A stretch of DNA of 64,000 nucleotides from Chlorophyllum brunneum (taxonomy: Eukaryota; Basidiomycota; Agaricomycetes; Agaricales; Agaricaceae): positions 1,302,001-1,366,000 of the forward strand of contig OY756142.1 of NCBI GenBank assembly GCA_963576785.1. The letters are read 5' to 3'. The translations under genes were made by a program, and so were the position numbers. Of this stretch, positions 23,319 through 35,519 are shown one piece after another; the stretch's first letter is position 1; every line of letters starts with the position of its first letter. The notes under the pieces are model-generated. The model worked only from the letters and a program-made list of their open reading frames with translations. It ran no database searches and had not been told where the DNA came from.

Positions 23319-26198
23319 ATGTCTTCCCTCATCCTGCACGAACGCGAACAGAACGAGGAGGACCTTGAAAGGTACAGCAAGCGGCAGAAGCTGGACGGCT
23401 CCCCAAACACACCCGTGTTCGAGAGCCAGGAACACGACCATATTTTACCACCGAGCCATGGCCTTCTAGGCATCCCATTGCCGGAGGCTTCTCCGGCTGG
23501 CGCTATTAATTTCCTGGAGACCAATGTTGGAATTTCAGAGTATGTCGGACGTGGGTCCGCAAAAGTTCAGGGAATAATTAAGCAGAGGTACACTCCTGCA
23601 ATTCGACATTTTCTGCCGGTCTAATTTATACGTAGGTTTACCGACTTCCTGGTCTATGAAGTCGATTTAGACAGTAACGTCGTACATCTTGAATCCATCG
23701 ACAAGCCTCAGTCACCTGAGAAGGCTGTTATTGCTGCTGCTGAAGAAGAATTTCCAGCCTCAACCACAGAAACGCCTATGGAGAATATCGTTGACACAGG
23801 TATTTTTATCTACTCACCAAGAACTCTCGTAAGCTTATGCAGTTATGAGAAAAAATAGCAGAGGCTACTACCGTCATTTCCACCAGTGGTGCAGAAGTCA
23901 AAATTGCCTGTGACGTTGACCCATGGCCAGAACACTTTAAAACAACATTAGCTCCATTTCTTTCCGAGGATGCAATGACACAATTGAAGCAGCTTTGGCT
24001 CGAAGGCCCAGAGCCTCCTCGCATCAGTGACAACGGTTGGGCTGGGCGAGCCGCCCAAATTCCAGCAGGAGGCGAAGCAGATGGAAGTACCAACCGTGTG
24101 CTAGATGGAGGGGAACAGGAGAGTTCCAAAGGTTCTCGAAGACGCAGGGGTGAAAGAGGGAGGAGAGGAGGTAGGACGGACGGAAGGAAAGGAAGGGGCG
24201 GGGGTCGGGAAGATAACCGGAGAGTCTTGACAGAGGTGATTGAAATTTGTTCCGTTGGCTGTATGTTGAGCAGATTTTGTGCTTAGCCTATCGATTCGAA
24301 AGAGATGCGGACATCCTTTCACAAAGCTATCCGCCAACTCTTCAATGGACGTCTCGATTCAGAAACGGAGATGTCCAATCCTTCGGCAGAAGATGGCTCC
24401 CGTATCGTTGTACGGTGGGGACGCCGTGGTGGGGGGGCTGGAATGGGAAGAGGAACTGCGGAACGCGCACCACCGGGAACATACCCACCATACATTCATT
24501 TTACTCTTCAAAAGACCAACAGGGATACCCAGGATGCTCTTGGTCATTTGTCACGACTCTTACACGCGAGCGTGAAAAGTCTATCTGTCGCTGGAACCAA
24601 AGACAAGCGAGGTGTTACTGTGCAAAGGGTTTCGTTTAAGCGTGGTAACAAGAGTGTGGAGGATGTCTGGAAGCAGATCAATGGTTTAGGAAGGAGACCG
24701 TATGAGGCAATCGTAAGAGAGCGGGGTGAGCGGGGGGTTAGGATCGCAGATTTAAAATACCGGAAGGCGAGTTTGGAGCTGGGCATGCTGAAAGGAAACA
24801 CATTCGTGATTACGCTCCGGTAGGTTTCATCTCTTCGTCAAATATTGAAACCACCCTCACATCTTCCCATCGCAGGAATGTTAAAGTAGAATCTATGGAG
24901 ATTCTCGAGGAAGCGATGAACACGATTAAGCACAAAGGTTTCATCAACTACTACGGTATGTATGCCAGTCCACCTCGTGTGACTAACCAAAATTCCTAAC
25001 AATTGATGACCAGGTATGCAGCGATTCGGAACAGCGTCTGTCCCCACGCATTCCATTGGCCTCGCTCTCCTACGTTCGGAATGGCAAAAAGCTGTCGATA
25101 TGATTCTTTCCAAGAGGCACGGTGAGCACCCCGACGTCCTTGCCGCACGCGAGGCTTGGTTGGACCATGGGGACCTTGACCGAGCCTTGGAACTCATGCC
25201 TCGGCGTGTGGTGGCTGAACGCTGCATATTGGAGAGCTATAAGAAGCAGAAAGGGGAAACAAGGAATGCTATGGGTGCTCTGTCAACTGTCGGTAACCTC
25301 GCCTGCCCCAGTTTGAAGTATTCACTGACGCAGTTCACTGCAGATACCCAAAAATCTTCGCCTCATGTATATCCATGCCTATCAGTCCTATATCTGGAAT
25401 GCACTTGTGTCCGAGCGAATTCGTACCTATGGCACCGAGCAGCCTGTTGTCGGGGATCTCGTTCTTGAGTCCAGCCCCGGGAGCGCCAGTGAACCTGACA
25501 CAGTGACAGACGGAGAGAAGGAGGAAGGTTGGTCTATTTTTTCCATTTCAGGTCAACCTCAACTGATCGTTGCTTGCCTATAGTTAGTGCTCATAAGAAG
25601 TCGAGAAAAGCTTTCGTTCCGTCTCGCGTGAAGGCCCTCACTGAGGAAGATCTCGACAAATACACAATATTCGATGTCATAATGCCACTGCCAGGGACAG
25701 ACGTTGCGTATCCCGGAGGCAAGCTCGGGGAACGCTACCGCGAGTTCCTTCGAATAGACGGCCTGGACCCTGACAACTTCGTTAGAAAGCAGAGGTATGG
25801 AGGTCTCTTCGATGTCCATCTTCCAGAAGCTGATGCCATGTTGCAGGGATTACACGTTAAATGGATCATATCGTAAGATCCTGCATGTGCCACAGGAGCT
25901 AACTTGGACTGTAATGCGCTACACTGATCCGGACGTATCACTCGCGCAATCGGACGAGGACAAGCTGCTCGGATTCGACCCACCTGCAGTTGATCAGGAC
26001 GGAAAATTCACGGCGTTACAGATCCAAGTGACTCTTGGTACCGCTTCGTATGCAACCATGGCACTGCGCGAGATTACGAAGACAGATACGAGCTCTCACT
26101 ATCAAATGAACCTCACGGTCGCTTCTGAGGATCAACAGTATAGAGGATCCGAACAGAATGTGGTGGTAGGATCTGAAAACGAGGAGATGCCGGAGTGA
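23319..26198 (+). CDS. PUS7: pseudouridine synthase Pus7 (TruD family)
   Basis: Isomerises specific uridines to pseudouridine in tRNA, snRNA and mRNA. Model: join(23319..23587,23636..23799,23859..24235,24287..24819,24876..24955,25014..25288,25344..25527,25584..25794,25847..26198), 814 aa. Family motifs: NVGISEYVG and RFTDFLVYE at the N-terminus, GTKDKR with the catalytic Asp at about 376, then YGMQRFGT and [13 protein letters not shown] (TRUD insertion domain), [13 protein letters not shown], and [12 protein letters not shown] with a final [21 protein letters not shown] basic RGG/RRGG-rich insert lies around residues 235-260 and may bind RNA (inference). Introns are 48-59 nt, all GT-AG. Confidence 0.95.
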
Positions 26199-26446
26199 TG
26201 GGAATTAGTATCTATTCTTGACTGCTTGTTACGTGTCAAGCCTCAGACCTGAGGCGTTTGGGCCACCCTTGTTGAGAGTATCTAGGCTGCAAGAATATGT
26301 AAAATGGATATGACAATCAAATGCAATTTGTAACCATTGTCAAACTTGACGACAGGCGGTGCAAGTTCTGGCTTTCTATTTTCGCCTAATGGCATCTTGA
26401 CCCAAAACCCATACTTTGTGCAGTATTATCCCTCTCTTGTTCAGCG

Positions 26447-28194
26447 ATGGCGCAGGTAGAGACCATCGTTTTCCTCTCGCTTGTCCTCGACCTTTTTGCT
26501 TTCACAATCCCACTACCCTTGTTTCCGCGCCTAATCGAGTGGTATACTGTGGTAAGCAGTGACCTGGCACTTACCTTTGAACCAAGACTCATTTCTTCTC
26601 TGTAGCGGGAAAGCTCTGACCCCAATGGGTTCCTCTCAGTGACGCTACATTCGGTATCTTATATTAGAGGCCTCTTCTACAATCCAGGCGCACAATCCAA
26701 GCGATGGGATATTGTGCTCCTCGGCGGACTCATGGGCTCGATCTTCTCGTACGTGGTCCTTTCTAGATCTGTGTCAGTATGTGAAAACTGAGCTATATAC
26801 ATAGGACTCTTCAGTTCATCGTTTCCCCAAAGATTGGCTCTCTTTCCGATAAATATGGGCGCAAGCGCATCCTTCTGCTGACGATGATTGGGAATATAGT
26901 CTCTGCAGTCGTGTAAGTCGTTTTCACACCCATAGTATATATGTACTGTTGATGTAGGATTGTCTGCCTAGATGGGTACAGTCCACGACCTTTGCTTCAT
27001 ATACCCTTTCCCGCGTCATTGGAGGGTTGAGTGAAGGGAACGTCCAGTTAGCTATGTGAGTAGTGATAGGGATATTCTCAGGATGGCACTCAGCTTTTTC
27101 TCAGTGCTATACTCTCAGACGTTACCTCTCAAGCAACCAGATCGAAAGCTCTTGCCCATGTTGGCATTGCCTTTGCCATATGCTTCTGCACTGGTCCTCC
27201 CGTCGGTGCATACTTTGCCTCGAAACCTCTTCCCCCTGCTCTGCAAAAGTGGGGCATCGATCTTAATATATATGCTGCCCCTGCAGCGCTCACACTCGTA
27301 CTTCTGGTAGTCGAAACACTCTTTCTCATCATCGCCCTCCCAGAAACACGTCATGCAGGTGGAAAAACCAGGGTCGACCCATCATCCTCTAAATCTGGCA
27401 AAAAGGATATCTCACCGAACCGTGACGCTGCTACTCGCATCAAGCTTCTCAAATCCCTGCAGAGATTCCATTTTCTCTTTTTGGTCATCTTTTCTGGCGT
27501 CGAATTCACGCTTACCTTCCTCACTTTCGACCGTAAGAACCACTTCCCCCCTGGGTTCATTTCCCATTGTCTAACGATACTCTGCTGCTCTAGTTCTGGA
27601 CTGGAATAACACGCAGAACGGGAAGCTCATCGGATCAATTGGTATCATCAGTGCACTTCTTCAAGGTGGCTATGTCCGCCGTGCGATGTCAAAGGTTGGA
27701 GAGGGCGCTATGGCAAAGCGTGGTGTCTCTAGCTGCGCCGTAGCACTCGTGCTCCTAGCGCTATTGCCTATTTATATCAACAAGGACACGGCCATTGCGA
27801 TGAAGCTATTGCAGGCCGCTGCGGTTTGTATGGCATTCACTAGCGCGACCGTTGTCAACTCGTTGACGGCTTTCGCGTCATTGCAATGCGATGAACCACG
27901 CTTCGATGAGATCTCAGGCAAGCCCGTCGAGGAACATCCGGACCTGGTCAAAGGAAAAACATTGGGACACTTCCGCTCTGCAGGACAACTTGGACGTGCT
28001 ATTGGCCCTATCCTAGGCAAGTCTAGTCCCATTGCCAATGTCGATTCTCTTAATGAAGTCTTCGTTCCACTCCAGCTTGCGCATCGTACTGGACCATAGG
28101 ACCTACCTATACATACGGGGTTTCTGCCCTTATGATGTTCGCATTATCTGCTGGAATGAGACGAGTGGCTTCGATAAAATCCTGTATAGACTAG
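26447..28194 (+). CDS. major facilitator superfamily transporter (YCR023C/MFSD10-like)
   Basis: Probable drug:H+ antiporter-like membrane transporter. Model: join(26447..26551,26606..26748,26805..26912,26972..27055,27105..27532,27594..28016,28076..28194), 469 aa. It shows 11-12 hydrophobic segments, the MFS loop 2-3 signature SLSDKYGRKRIL, RVIGGLSEGNVQL in TM4, and GPPVGAYFAS in TM5. The C-half begins LLDWNNTQNGKLIGSIGI. The last intron (28017..28075) has a GC donor (CTAG|GCAAGT); using it restores the conserved SYWTIGPTYTYGVSAL final helix, whereas read-through ends in a non-family tail. Substrate unknown. Confidence 0.88.
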
Positions 28195-28441
28195 ACATGC
28201 AAAGAGTCTCGTAGGGCGAGAATACGATATAAATATGCAGATAGGTTAATCGACATCAAATACCGTACCGGTGTATTTACTAACACTACTAATATGTGAG
28301 GGTCCCCTGCATCAAAAGTCTGCTGTGAATGAAGAAATCAGATTAGGCGATGACTCGAGCGCATCGTCCAGAAATAAAAATGGGGTATCCATATACATTT
28401 GAAAATGAGCAGCCTCAGATGGTCAGGTCCTATGTATCGTA

Positions 28442-30085
28442 TCATATGGGGGGATAAAGTCTCGAGGGACTACTGCGAGAGCTGCTGCGGCGTGGAGGAT
28501 CTGTGAGATCTACCAGTCCTCCAGGATCCGACTCATGATCATGACGGTGATGACGGTGATGATCGCCCGTGGTAGAGTCGAGGCCTCGTTCCAGATCTTG
28601 GATCAACCGCTGTTTTTCTGGTGAGAGTAAGCTAGATGTCGTAGGAAGGTGTGGGGTTGGTCTCGGTGCTGAAGAATCGCTCAAACGTGCTGGCTCTAGC
28701 TCTATGTCTTGTGATGTTGTAAAGATAGCGGGAAGGAAGAAGAGGATGCCGTTTCGTGACCTGCTTCGACGAGATCGAATAGGGGTACGGGGGGCCTCTT
28801 CGTGAGGTGAGGCGAGATTGGCGACCCTGCTACGAATTCGTTGATAGGCTTCAACGATTGGGCTAGCCGTACGTCCAGCGTAGGAATCAATCAGTGTTGA
28901 TGCGTCTGAAGAAGCAGGTGACGAGGGTCTGAGGTTCAAGGGGAGGTGAAGGACAGGGACATCACTATCGATCGGTGAGCCACTGCTGCTCGGGGAGGAC
29001 GGCTGTGTACTTGGGGTGGAGGAACCTCCGGAACCTCCAAGTACGAGGTGCCAACGACCAGAACGGTGTGAGAAACGCGGTAATGGAACATCATATCTCC
29101 TGAGACTGTAGCGCCTTTGACCTTTGGGTAGTTTGAGCAGGCCGAGGATGAGGATGATAAGCCCCAGCCACATGAGACCCTTACCCCACGTGCCGAGGAA
29201 GCCAATGAAAGCCGCATCATCAGCATGCCAGCTGCTGCCGTAAAAGTGGGAGAAGAATGAATTTGGAGCTTCGCCCTCTTTCGCGTTCTTGCCATATAGC
29301 GACTTGGGTAGAATACGTACGTCCGTCGTAGCCGTGGTCGGGTGTGCAGACGCGTAGATGCCGTATTGAGCTGAGAGGAACATAGGCCCTGTCGTGAACA
29401 TAACCGTGGGGTAATTAAGGACCCAGGAGTGGTCAAAGGTTATGAGATTGTGGATAGTTTGCTCCATGAATGGATGTCGTCTCGCAGAGATGATGAGGTC
29501 GTTTGAGACGCCCACGGGAATCGTCTTGGGGAGGGTGACAGGGTAAGCGAGAAGGGGATCGACCCGACGAAGACAGCCTATGTCTAAATCGATGTATATG
29601 CCCCCATAGTGGTGGAGAACAAAGTAGCGGATGGCGTCCGCGCGTTGGATGTTGTACTTGTACCCATCAAACGTCTCGAGGAACCATGAGTAGTTTTCTG
29701 CAATAAATTCCCTTGAACCGGCATCGGTCCAGAGCATGTAATCACTGGAAGCAGCGGCTTTCAGAGGAATTCAGAGTATACGGAGACCTTCAACGTACTA
29801 GTCGGGCATCATCTCGCGACACTCTCGGGAGAGGTTCTGCCACCGTGCGGGGAGCGTCTCCGTCTTCCATGTTTGGTGTATGATTTTTGGTACATATTGG
29901 ACGGCGCTGTGCTCTGCGGGATCCCAGCGGGTTGTGTTGTCAAGGACGGGGACCTCGAGGTCGGTGAGGTAGGCATCTGAGTCGATAGCTAGGTAGTATG
30001 TTACAGAGGAGAGGACGACGAGGGTGCCGACAAGGAAGAGGGCTAGGATGGACAGGAAGATGTAGACAGCCCGCCTTCTGTTCAT
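28442..30085 (-). CDS. SUR1: inositol phosphoceramide mannosyltransferase (SUR1/CSH1 type)
   Basis: Golgi glycosyltransferase (GT32-like) that transfers mannose from GDP-mannose to inositol phosphoceramide, giving MIPC. Model: complement(join(28442..29744,29799..30085)), 529 aa. An N-terminal signal anchor (about 4-35), VPKIIHQTWKT, YMLWTD, and the DXD motif in GGIYIDLDIG (148-150) are diagnostic. The region continues through a second membrane segment (LMWLGLIILILGLL) to a 200-residue Ser/Pro/Arg-rich cytosolic tail longer than in yeast Sur1. Just one intron (54 nt) interrupts PDY-DYM. It acts downstream of LAG1 in the same pathway; the two genes are 24 kb apart and not obviously co-regulated. 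Confidence 0.92.
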
Positions 30086-30699
30086 GGGAGATGGGGGTGG
30101 GAGACGAACGGCGAGGACTGCCTCACCACACCACAAACCCAAATTTCCATGCCCAATTTAGGTCCCCGTCCGGCACCCCGGCCATCCCCGGCCGTCCGTC
30201 TTCTCAACATCATCTCCACGCCGCCCACGAACCTGCGACCGTCAGTGAGCTCGGTCGAGGGCCCTCGCAAGTCTATCTCCATCCCCAAAAACTGCTCCGC
30301 CAGGGTCCTAGAAGTCGTGATGGCGAAGCACGCGATCCATCGCAGCGCCCTGTGCAGTGCAGTGGTCAGATCAGCCCTGAGATGTGGTTCACACCGCTTA
30401 GCTGCAGTAATTTTAACCTCTACTCCATCCCCAGTTGGTGCCTTGCCTTCCCAGAGCTGCTGTAGCTGCACACGCCTAGCCGAAGATAACCCTTTTTTGA
30501 TGGAGCAATGCGACTTGTTCTGTATCCCATGCCCTTGCCAAGGGAAGCAAGGCCAGGTCCCCTGACCGCAAAACCCAGTGGAGCCCATCTTGATCCCACA
30601 CCGGAGCTGATATGGAAACCATGTTGCAATGATCCATGTTATGAATATTAAGAACTACTAACATAACCTACACACCATTGGACTCAGACCGCAAAGCAT
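30086..30699. other. SUR1 promoter / SWT1 3' flank
   Basis: 614 bp between two minus-strand genes. The longest open frame is 138 codons on the plus strand (30149..30565), Ser/Pro/Cys-rich, with no recognisable domain and located in the SUR1 promoter; I treat it as chance. No tRNA or snRNA signature was seen. Confidence 0.5.
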
Positions 30700-32151
30700 C
30701 TACGAGTACTCGTCCTTCACATACTGTTCAAACAGGTCCACATGCTGCAACATGACTTCGTCCTTCCATATCTCCCCAATCTGTCGCAGACTCGATGCAG
30801 CTGCTCTCCACGCACTTCCAGACCACTCAGCGCCAGAAAGAGCTCCATTTCCAGTATATGGATCCCTCAAAAAACGTTCCAGCGGCGGGTCGGGCTTTGC
30901 GAACACGATCTTCTTCTTGTGTTGTAAATATTCCAAGCAATCGCTAGCCCCCCAATTATCCACCGGTCTATCGTTCTGCTGCCACCGGGGAGCATATCTC
31001 GACACAGCGTCACCGTCCTTCCTCACTTTTTCGAACTTCTCGAGCTCTTCTCCACCCACTCGTTTCACCAACACTCTGAGTAATGGGACGAATCGTTCAA
31101 TCACTTGATAATGTACCAGCGTGGCTTGGGGAATCGCTTCCACCTGTATGTCTTCGTCCACCATCATTCCGTCATCTTGTCCCCGATTATTGTTGCGTAC
31201 AACACGATCATAGTTCTCCACCACCTTATCCAGCATGTCACGGTACTCTGGTAGGATCCCCTGTATACATTTGATCAAATCCAGGCTAGTATACTCGTGT
31301 GGGCGTGGCGGACTGATGAACCGAAACCCTAGAATAATGCCGTGTATTAGCCTCAAGTCCAAGTGGAAGACTCATTTACTGCTCACCTTCCTGATCGCAC
31401 CGGAGGCAAAGATTCTTGTCACCGGAATACAGCACTGCAGGTGCTTTTGAGTGAAAATAGTTACAACAATCGAGAATCATCTCGTCATTCGATACTGGGC
31501 CCTGTGGTTTCCCGCATGTCCCATACGCATAGACCGCGCATGTCATCACTTATGGGCATCGCGACAGTTTGGGATAGGAACTCACCGCACCCCTCTCTCT
31601 GATCTTCCAATTCCTCGTCGATTTGCAAGTCTCACGCTGAGCTTGGCCTTTCACGATAGCCTGAGCCAAATCCTTTCGCGTAACTTCTCCCATCATCCAA
31701 TCTGTAGCATTTCTTGCCAAGCGTCCTAGCGAAGGTTGATTTTTTTGGCTTCATAGTGTCCCCACTGCCCCTTCAGTGAAATACCTTGACAATGCACGAA
31801 GCCGTACGTACAAATCGAGTTCATTCAGGACGATACCTGGGCATATCACGATGATCGGCGCATTTGCGAATGCGATGTCCTCCACCAGGTTCTTGAGTAC
31901 TCTGAGGTGATGTAAAAGAATGTTGGTATCTAAGATGATGTAGATAGTATTGCTGGTGGCGGGCTTGAGGAAGGTTCACTGATGAGCCAGTGGTTGACGT
32001 ATATGATGTGGGACCTACTTGCATTTCAATATCCTGGTTGGCGACATCGTCAAGGAGCTGCAGCTGTGCTGGGGAACAATAAGGTGTTTGTTGGTGAGAC
32101 CGGAATATATTTACTGCTTGTGTTTTCCGGCCATCCGTTGCGATGTGACAT
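30700..32151 (-). CDS. SWT1: SWT1-like PIN-domain RNA endonuclease
   Basis: Nuclear endoribonuclease that in yeast clears perinuclear, export-defective mRNPs. Model: complement(join(30700..31328,31387..31501,31586..31748,31812..31952,31999..32068,32115..32151)), 384 aa. The PIN domain carries IILDTNILLHHL (first Asp), PGIVLNELD, KGQAQRETC and NDEMILDCC plus YSGDKNLCLRCDQEG, matching the acidic residues and Swt1-specific order. The C-terminal 210 residues are helical with no named domain. The first two introns are the weakest calls: the 46-nt intron 31953..31998 has an unusual GTCAAC donor, chosen because it restores the hydrophobic first PIN strand; the 84-nt intron 31502..31585 could be shorter. 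Confidence 0.82.
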
Positions 32152-32413
32152 ATGAAAGATATGTGTGCCAAAGGAGACAGGTAGAAAGAGCCGATGAGAG
32201 TTTGGTCCCTTACCAAAGCCTAGAATCGTCTCACTTCACACACGAATAGAGTTGCCAAAGTGAATTACTGTCTAGTCTAAGGAAGTACAGAATTGGCCAT
32301 TACTATGCTAATAAGAATAAAAAATGTGTGCACGTATCCAATTGCGAATGCGGTATAATGCCCAAAGAAATGCAAGTGGTCAAATGACGAATAGATACAA
32401 AAGACGGAAGACA

Positions 32414-34874
32414 TCACGACTTCGCCAAAGCCGGCCTTTTGAGAGGCGGTGTCTGGCCCGCTTCGTTCAATTCGGAGAATCCATCGTACTCAACTTTGCG
32501 CTTGACACCCACGAGCTTTGAGGGGGATAACGATGGCGACCTTGAGGGTGATCTTGTCGCTCTCACAAGTGGGGGTGTAGAACGCGACGGAACAATTTCA
32601 GGTGTAGCTCCTCGGCTTCCTGTTCCTATCTCACTTTTGAGTCGCGTTACTAAATTACTTGCTGATATTGCAGCTTCCGCATGACACGTTGCATGGTATA
32701 CCTGTGTAAGAATCAGTATCCATGATCCGATATATACGGAACAAATCACTGACTCTATCATCCTTCTTTACTGCGTTTCGCCAAACCCACTCTTCCTCAT
32801 CCTCGAGGAACTCAATCTGCAGTGCTTCTTTACAAATCGGGCACGACACAGGCTTAGCTTCATCACCGGGCGGAACCGTAACATATTGCGACTTGAGATC
32901 GACTTGTGATTGCACTCGCTGAACAGAAACAGTTATATTCTCACGGGAAACCTTGGCCTTGGACAGTCGTTGGCTTCGGCTATCTGAAGGTTCGTGAACC
33001 CAATCCTATCATACACCTTAAATCGTGAACTAAGCGATCTTCGTGAAAAGACTTACCTCGACGCTGGTGAACCAGCTTCGATCATGTCCGCGGCCGAGGT
33101 TCTGATTCAGTTTGCGGTTCTGTCTGAAATGCAGATCCAAGTGGTCTTCCAGTCGTTTTTTTCCTAAAGTTGTATCAGGGTATCGAATTCCACATTGTTG
33201 ACACTGAAGTGATAGGTATTCATAGAGGAAATTCGGAACCGAAACATTTGGATCATCACTAGAGCAGGGTGTCAGGTTCTCTCAGCCGAAGGATGAAGAA
33301 GATAAGCGTACACTGAATTTTCAACCAGAGATGCCTCCATCTTCTCAGCTAAGATTCGCTTACGGTAATCCGCCTGAGCTTCTTTGACCGCATTCAAATC
33401 TTCGGCGGTGGGGGTGGCAAGTTTAACTTCCTCCTCGGGTTCCACTGACCCTGCATTTGAAGTAGTAGTGTCTGTCGGAGGGGCGGAAACGAGGCCAGAC
33501 TTCATGAGGGATGAGAGAATATTAGTGATATTGAGCTGAGCTTGATCAACAGGGACCGAAGCTTCAGAGACAGGTGCTGCCGGCAATAACGTGAGAGGCT
33601 CAGACTTTGCTTGAGGAACGGAGTAGGAGGAGGGAGTTGCCGCAAAATTACTTGGCGGAGGTGGATATGCATTAGGTGCAATGGAAGGTGTGAATTGGGA
33701 TGCAGACCATTGAGGCTGTGTAGGGGCGGGAGGAGCTTGAGTAGACGGACGAACGAGGCCCCGGAGTTGAGTTAGGATCTGAGTGAGTTCCTCTTGAGAT
33801 ACTCCAGCTTCGACGAGGTTTCGTAGCTGCGATCATGATCAGCCCACAAACTACGGGGGAGAAAAAAGGTAGGCGCACCTGAAGAAGGACTTGAATGTGG
33901 TGCTTCGAGGTGACGTCGTTCGAGTTGGCCTGGACCGCCCTTTCTTTTGCTTGGAGAGCGAAATTGAGTTCACTCATTACTTGAGTTTTTGTGATCTGGC
34001 CAGGTCCCTGGAGTCGATGAGAAACATATGGGAGGCAAGTTAGGCGAGAACTCACGGCTTGATCGCCCCAGATGCCCCGCTCAATGGCCATCTGGGGTCC
34101 GAGCCCAAAGAGCTCTTTGCCAACGGGTGAGCCGGTGCGCCAGGTCAGGAGCATCTCGTCCATTTTGCTACGGGTGCTGTCGTCAACTGCTCTGTAGGTG
34201 TCGAGAAAGAGGGGGATGACGAAGGAGGCGAAAATGCGAGCATAAGGCTCGTACACATTCTTGGAGATTGCATCGAGGAGATAAAAAGCGGGAAGCTTCA
34301 TCCAAGGAGGAACCTGACGTGATTACCAGATAAGGAAATTTAGTCAGCATATCCATGGAACGATTACGAAGCAGAAAATGGACAAGCGATGAGCGATACC
34401 CTTGAGGCATATAAGGCTCTAATGTTTCGTGTCTCATGCTCAAGTGTACGAACTATACAGTATATACATAATGTACCAAAACGCGGATGTCCGTGGATTC
34501 CCATAAAATCCCTCCGTAGTTCGCATGCTGCAAGCGCGATGATGAAGACCCAACATATTCAACAGACCACTCACCTTACGGATGTGGCTTTCAAGGCACT
34601 GCGCAACAACATCTGCATATCGCAAATATTCCTGCGCGTAGAAGGAGAGGCTCTGGATGACTGGGCGGGAGTTAAACTGGAGTTGATCGAGGCGGTCGCT
34701 ATAATCCCTGCGAAAAATTGCTGGGTCAATGAAGACAGGGTGCGGGGGAGAATGGGGTATAGGCTGGGAATGACCAGGCTGCTGAGGATACTGGTACTGA
34801 TATGCGGCCGGAGCAGTGTAGGTAGAGCCACCGTAAGACGGTTGGCCATAATAACTCTGCGGGTACAGTGACAT
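32414..34874 (-). CDS. PCF11: mRNA 3'-end cleavage and termination factor Pcf11
   Basis: Subunit of cleavage factor IA that binds the RNA polymerase II CTD. Model: complement(join(32414..32701,32754..33005,33057..33258,33312..33826,33879..34007,34056..34313,34575..34874)), 647 aa. The CTD-interacting domain starts at about residue 53 (FRRDYSDRL) and contains WMKLPAFYLLDAISKN and LLTWRTGSP. A Pro/Gln linker leads to a zinc finger (CQQCGIRY with HLDLHF), the WFTSVEDWV segment, and a second CxxC (CPICKEAL) paired with YHATCH, as in Pcf11 Clp1-binding/ZnF regions. The first intron is 261 nt, about five times the local norm. It is divergent from RPL9. Confidence 0.95.
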
Positions 34875-35519
34875 TTTAAGTATGCAAAGGCACCTCAGGT
34901 CAAGTCCAAAATATCGGGATGGACTATCCAGGCGACGAGTGCAGTGGCGGAGGTGTTTTATTCAACAATGTCACACAACTTGCCAGACGACGATGAAAAT
35001 TGAGATGATGGTGGAGAGCAAAAGTACTCGTGGCACGTCGGAGCATTTGCACTCTTTTTAAAGCTCCGATTCAAACACCATTGTTCGCCTCCTGACTCAC
35101 CCTGACTCCTGAGTCAGCCAGAATTCTCAACTGAGTTCTAAGGCTGTCCGGTTTCATTCTAAGGCTGTTCAATTTCATTATATATTATTATTAGGTTCAT
35201 TTTTGTATAAAAGCACTCAATAAACGGGCCTAATTGAGAGGATAAACTGAATCGATGATATCCCGATTTGGATTTCGTATTATGTCAGCGAATCTGAACT
35301 TCCCCTTGTTGCGAATTCACCTACGCCCGACTCCCGTCTAAAACTCACCCCTCAAGGTATGTAGCGTCCATCGCTGCCGGCCCAGATACATCCAGCGCAC
35401 TCTGTGGAACTGCAGCGTCCTTTTGGTGCCGGTTTTACGAGAATCGGTGAAGTGCAGGTGTTGGATGCGAGAGGGAGACTTTGGATGAACTTGCAACTCA
35501 CACCGCTTTGACCTCCTAG
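34875..35519. promoter_or_regulatory. divergent PCF11-RPL9 promoter with Gcn4-type sites and tandem repeat
   Basis: Contains two 7-bp TGA(C/G)TCA consensus sites (TGACTCA 35093..35099, TGAGTCA 35110..35116), which are the classic Gcn4/AP-1 binding sequence, and two adjacent 21-bp direct copies (35136..35156 and 35157..35177, 17 of 21 matching). Near 35356 the sequence AAG|GTATGT could start a 5'-UTR intron ending in CTCCTAG just before the RPL9 ATG, a common arrangement in ribosomal protein genes. Function of these elements is inferred. Confidence 0.5.
35136..35177. repeat. tandem 21-bp imperfect direct repeat
   Basis: Two head-to-tail units starting TTCTAAGGCTGT and ending TTTCA, differing at four positions, in the RPL9 upstream region. 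Confidence 0.75.

Noticed and set aside
30149..30565. 138-codon plus-strand frame between SUR1 and SWT1
   Set aside because: No domain, compositionally odd, sits in the SUR1 promoter; kept only as a note.
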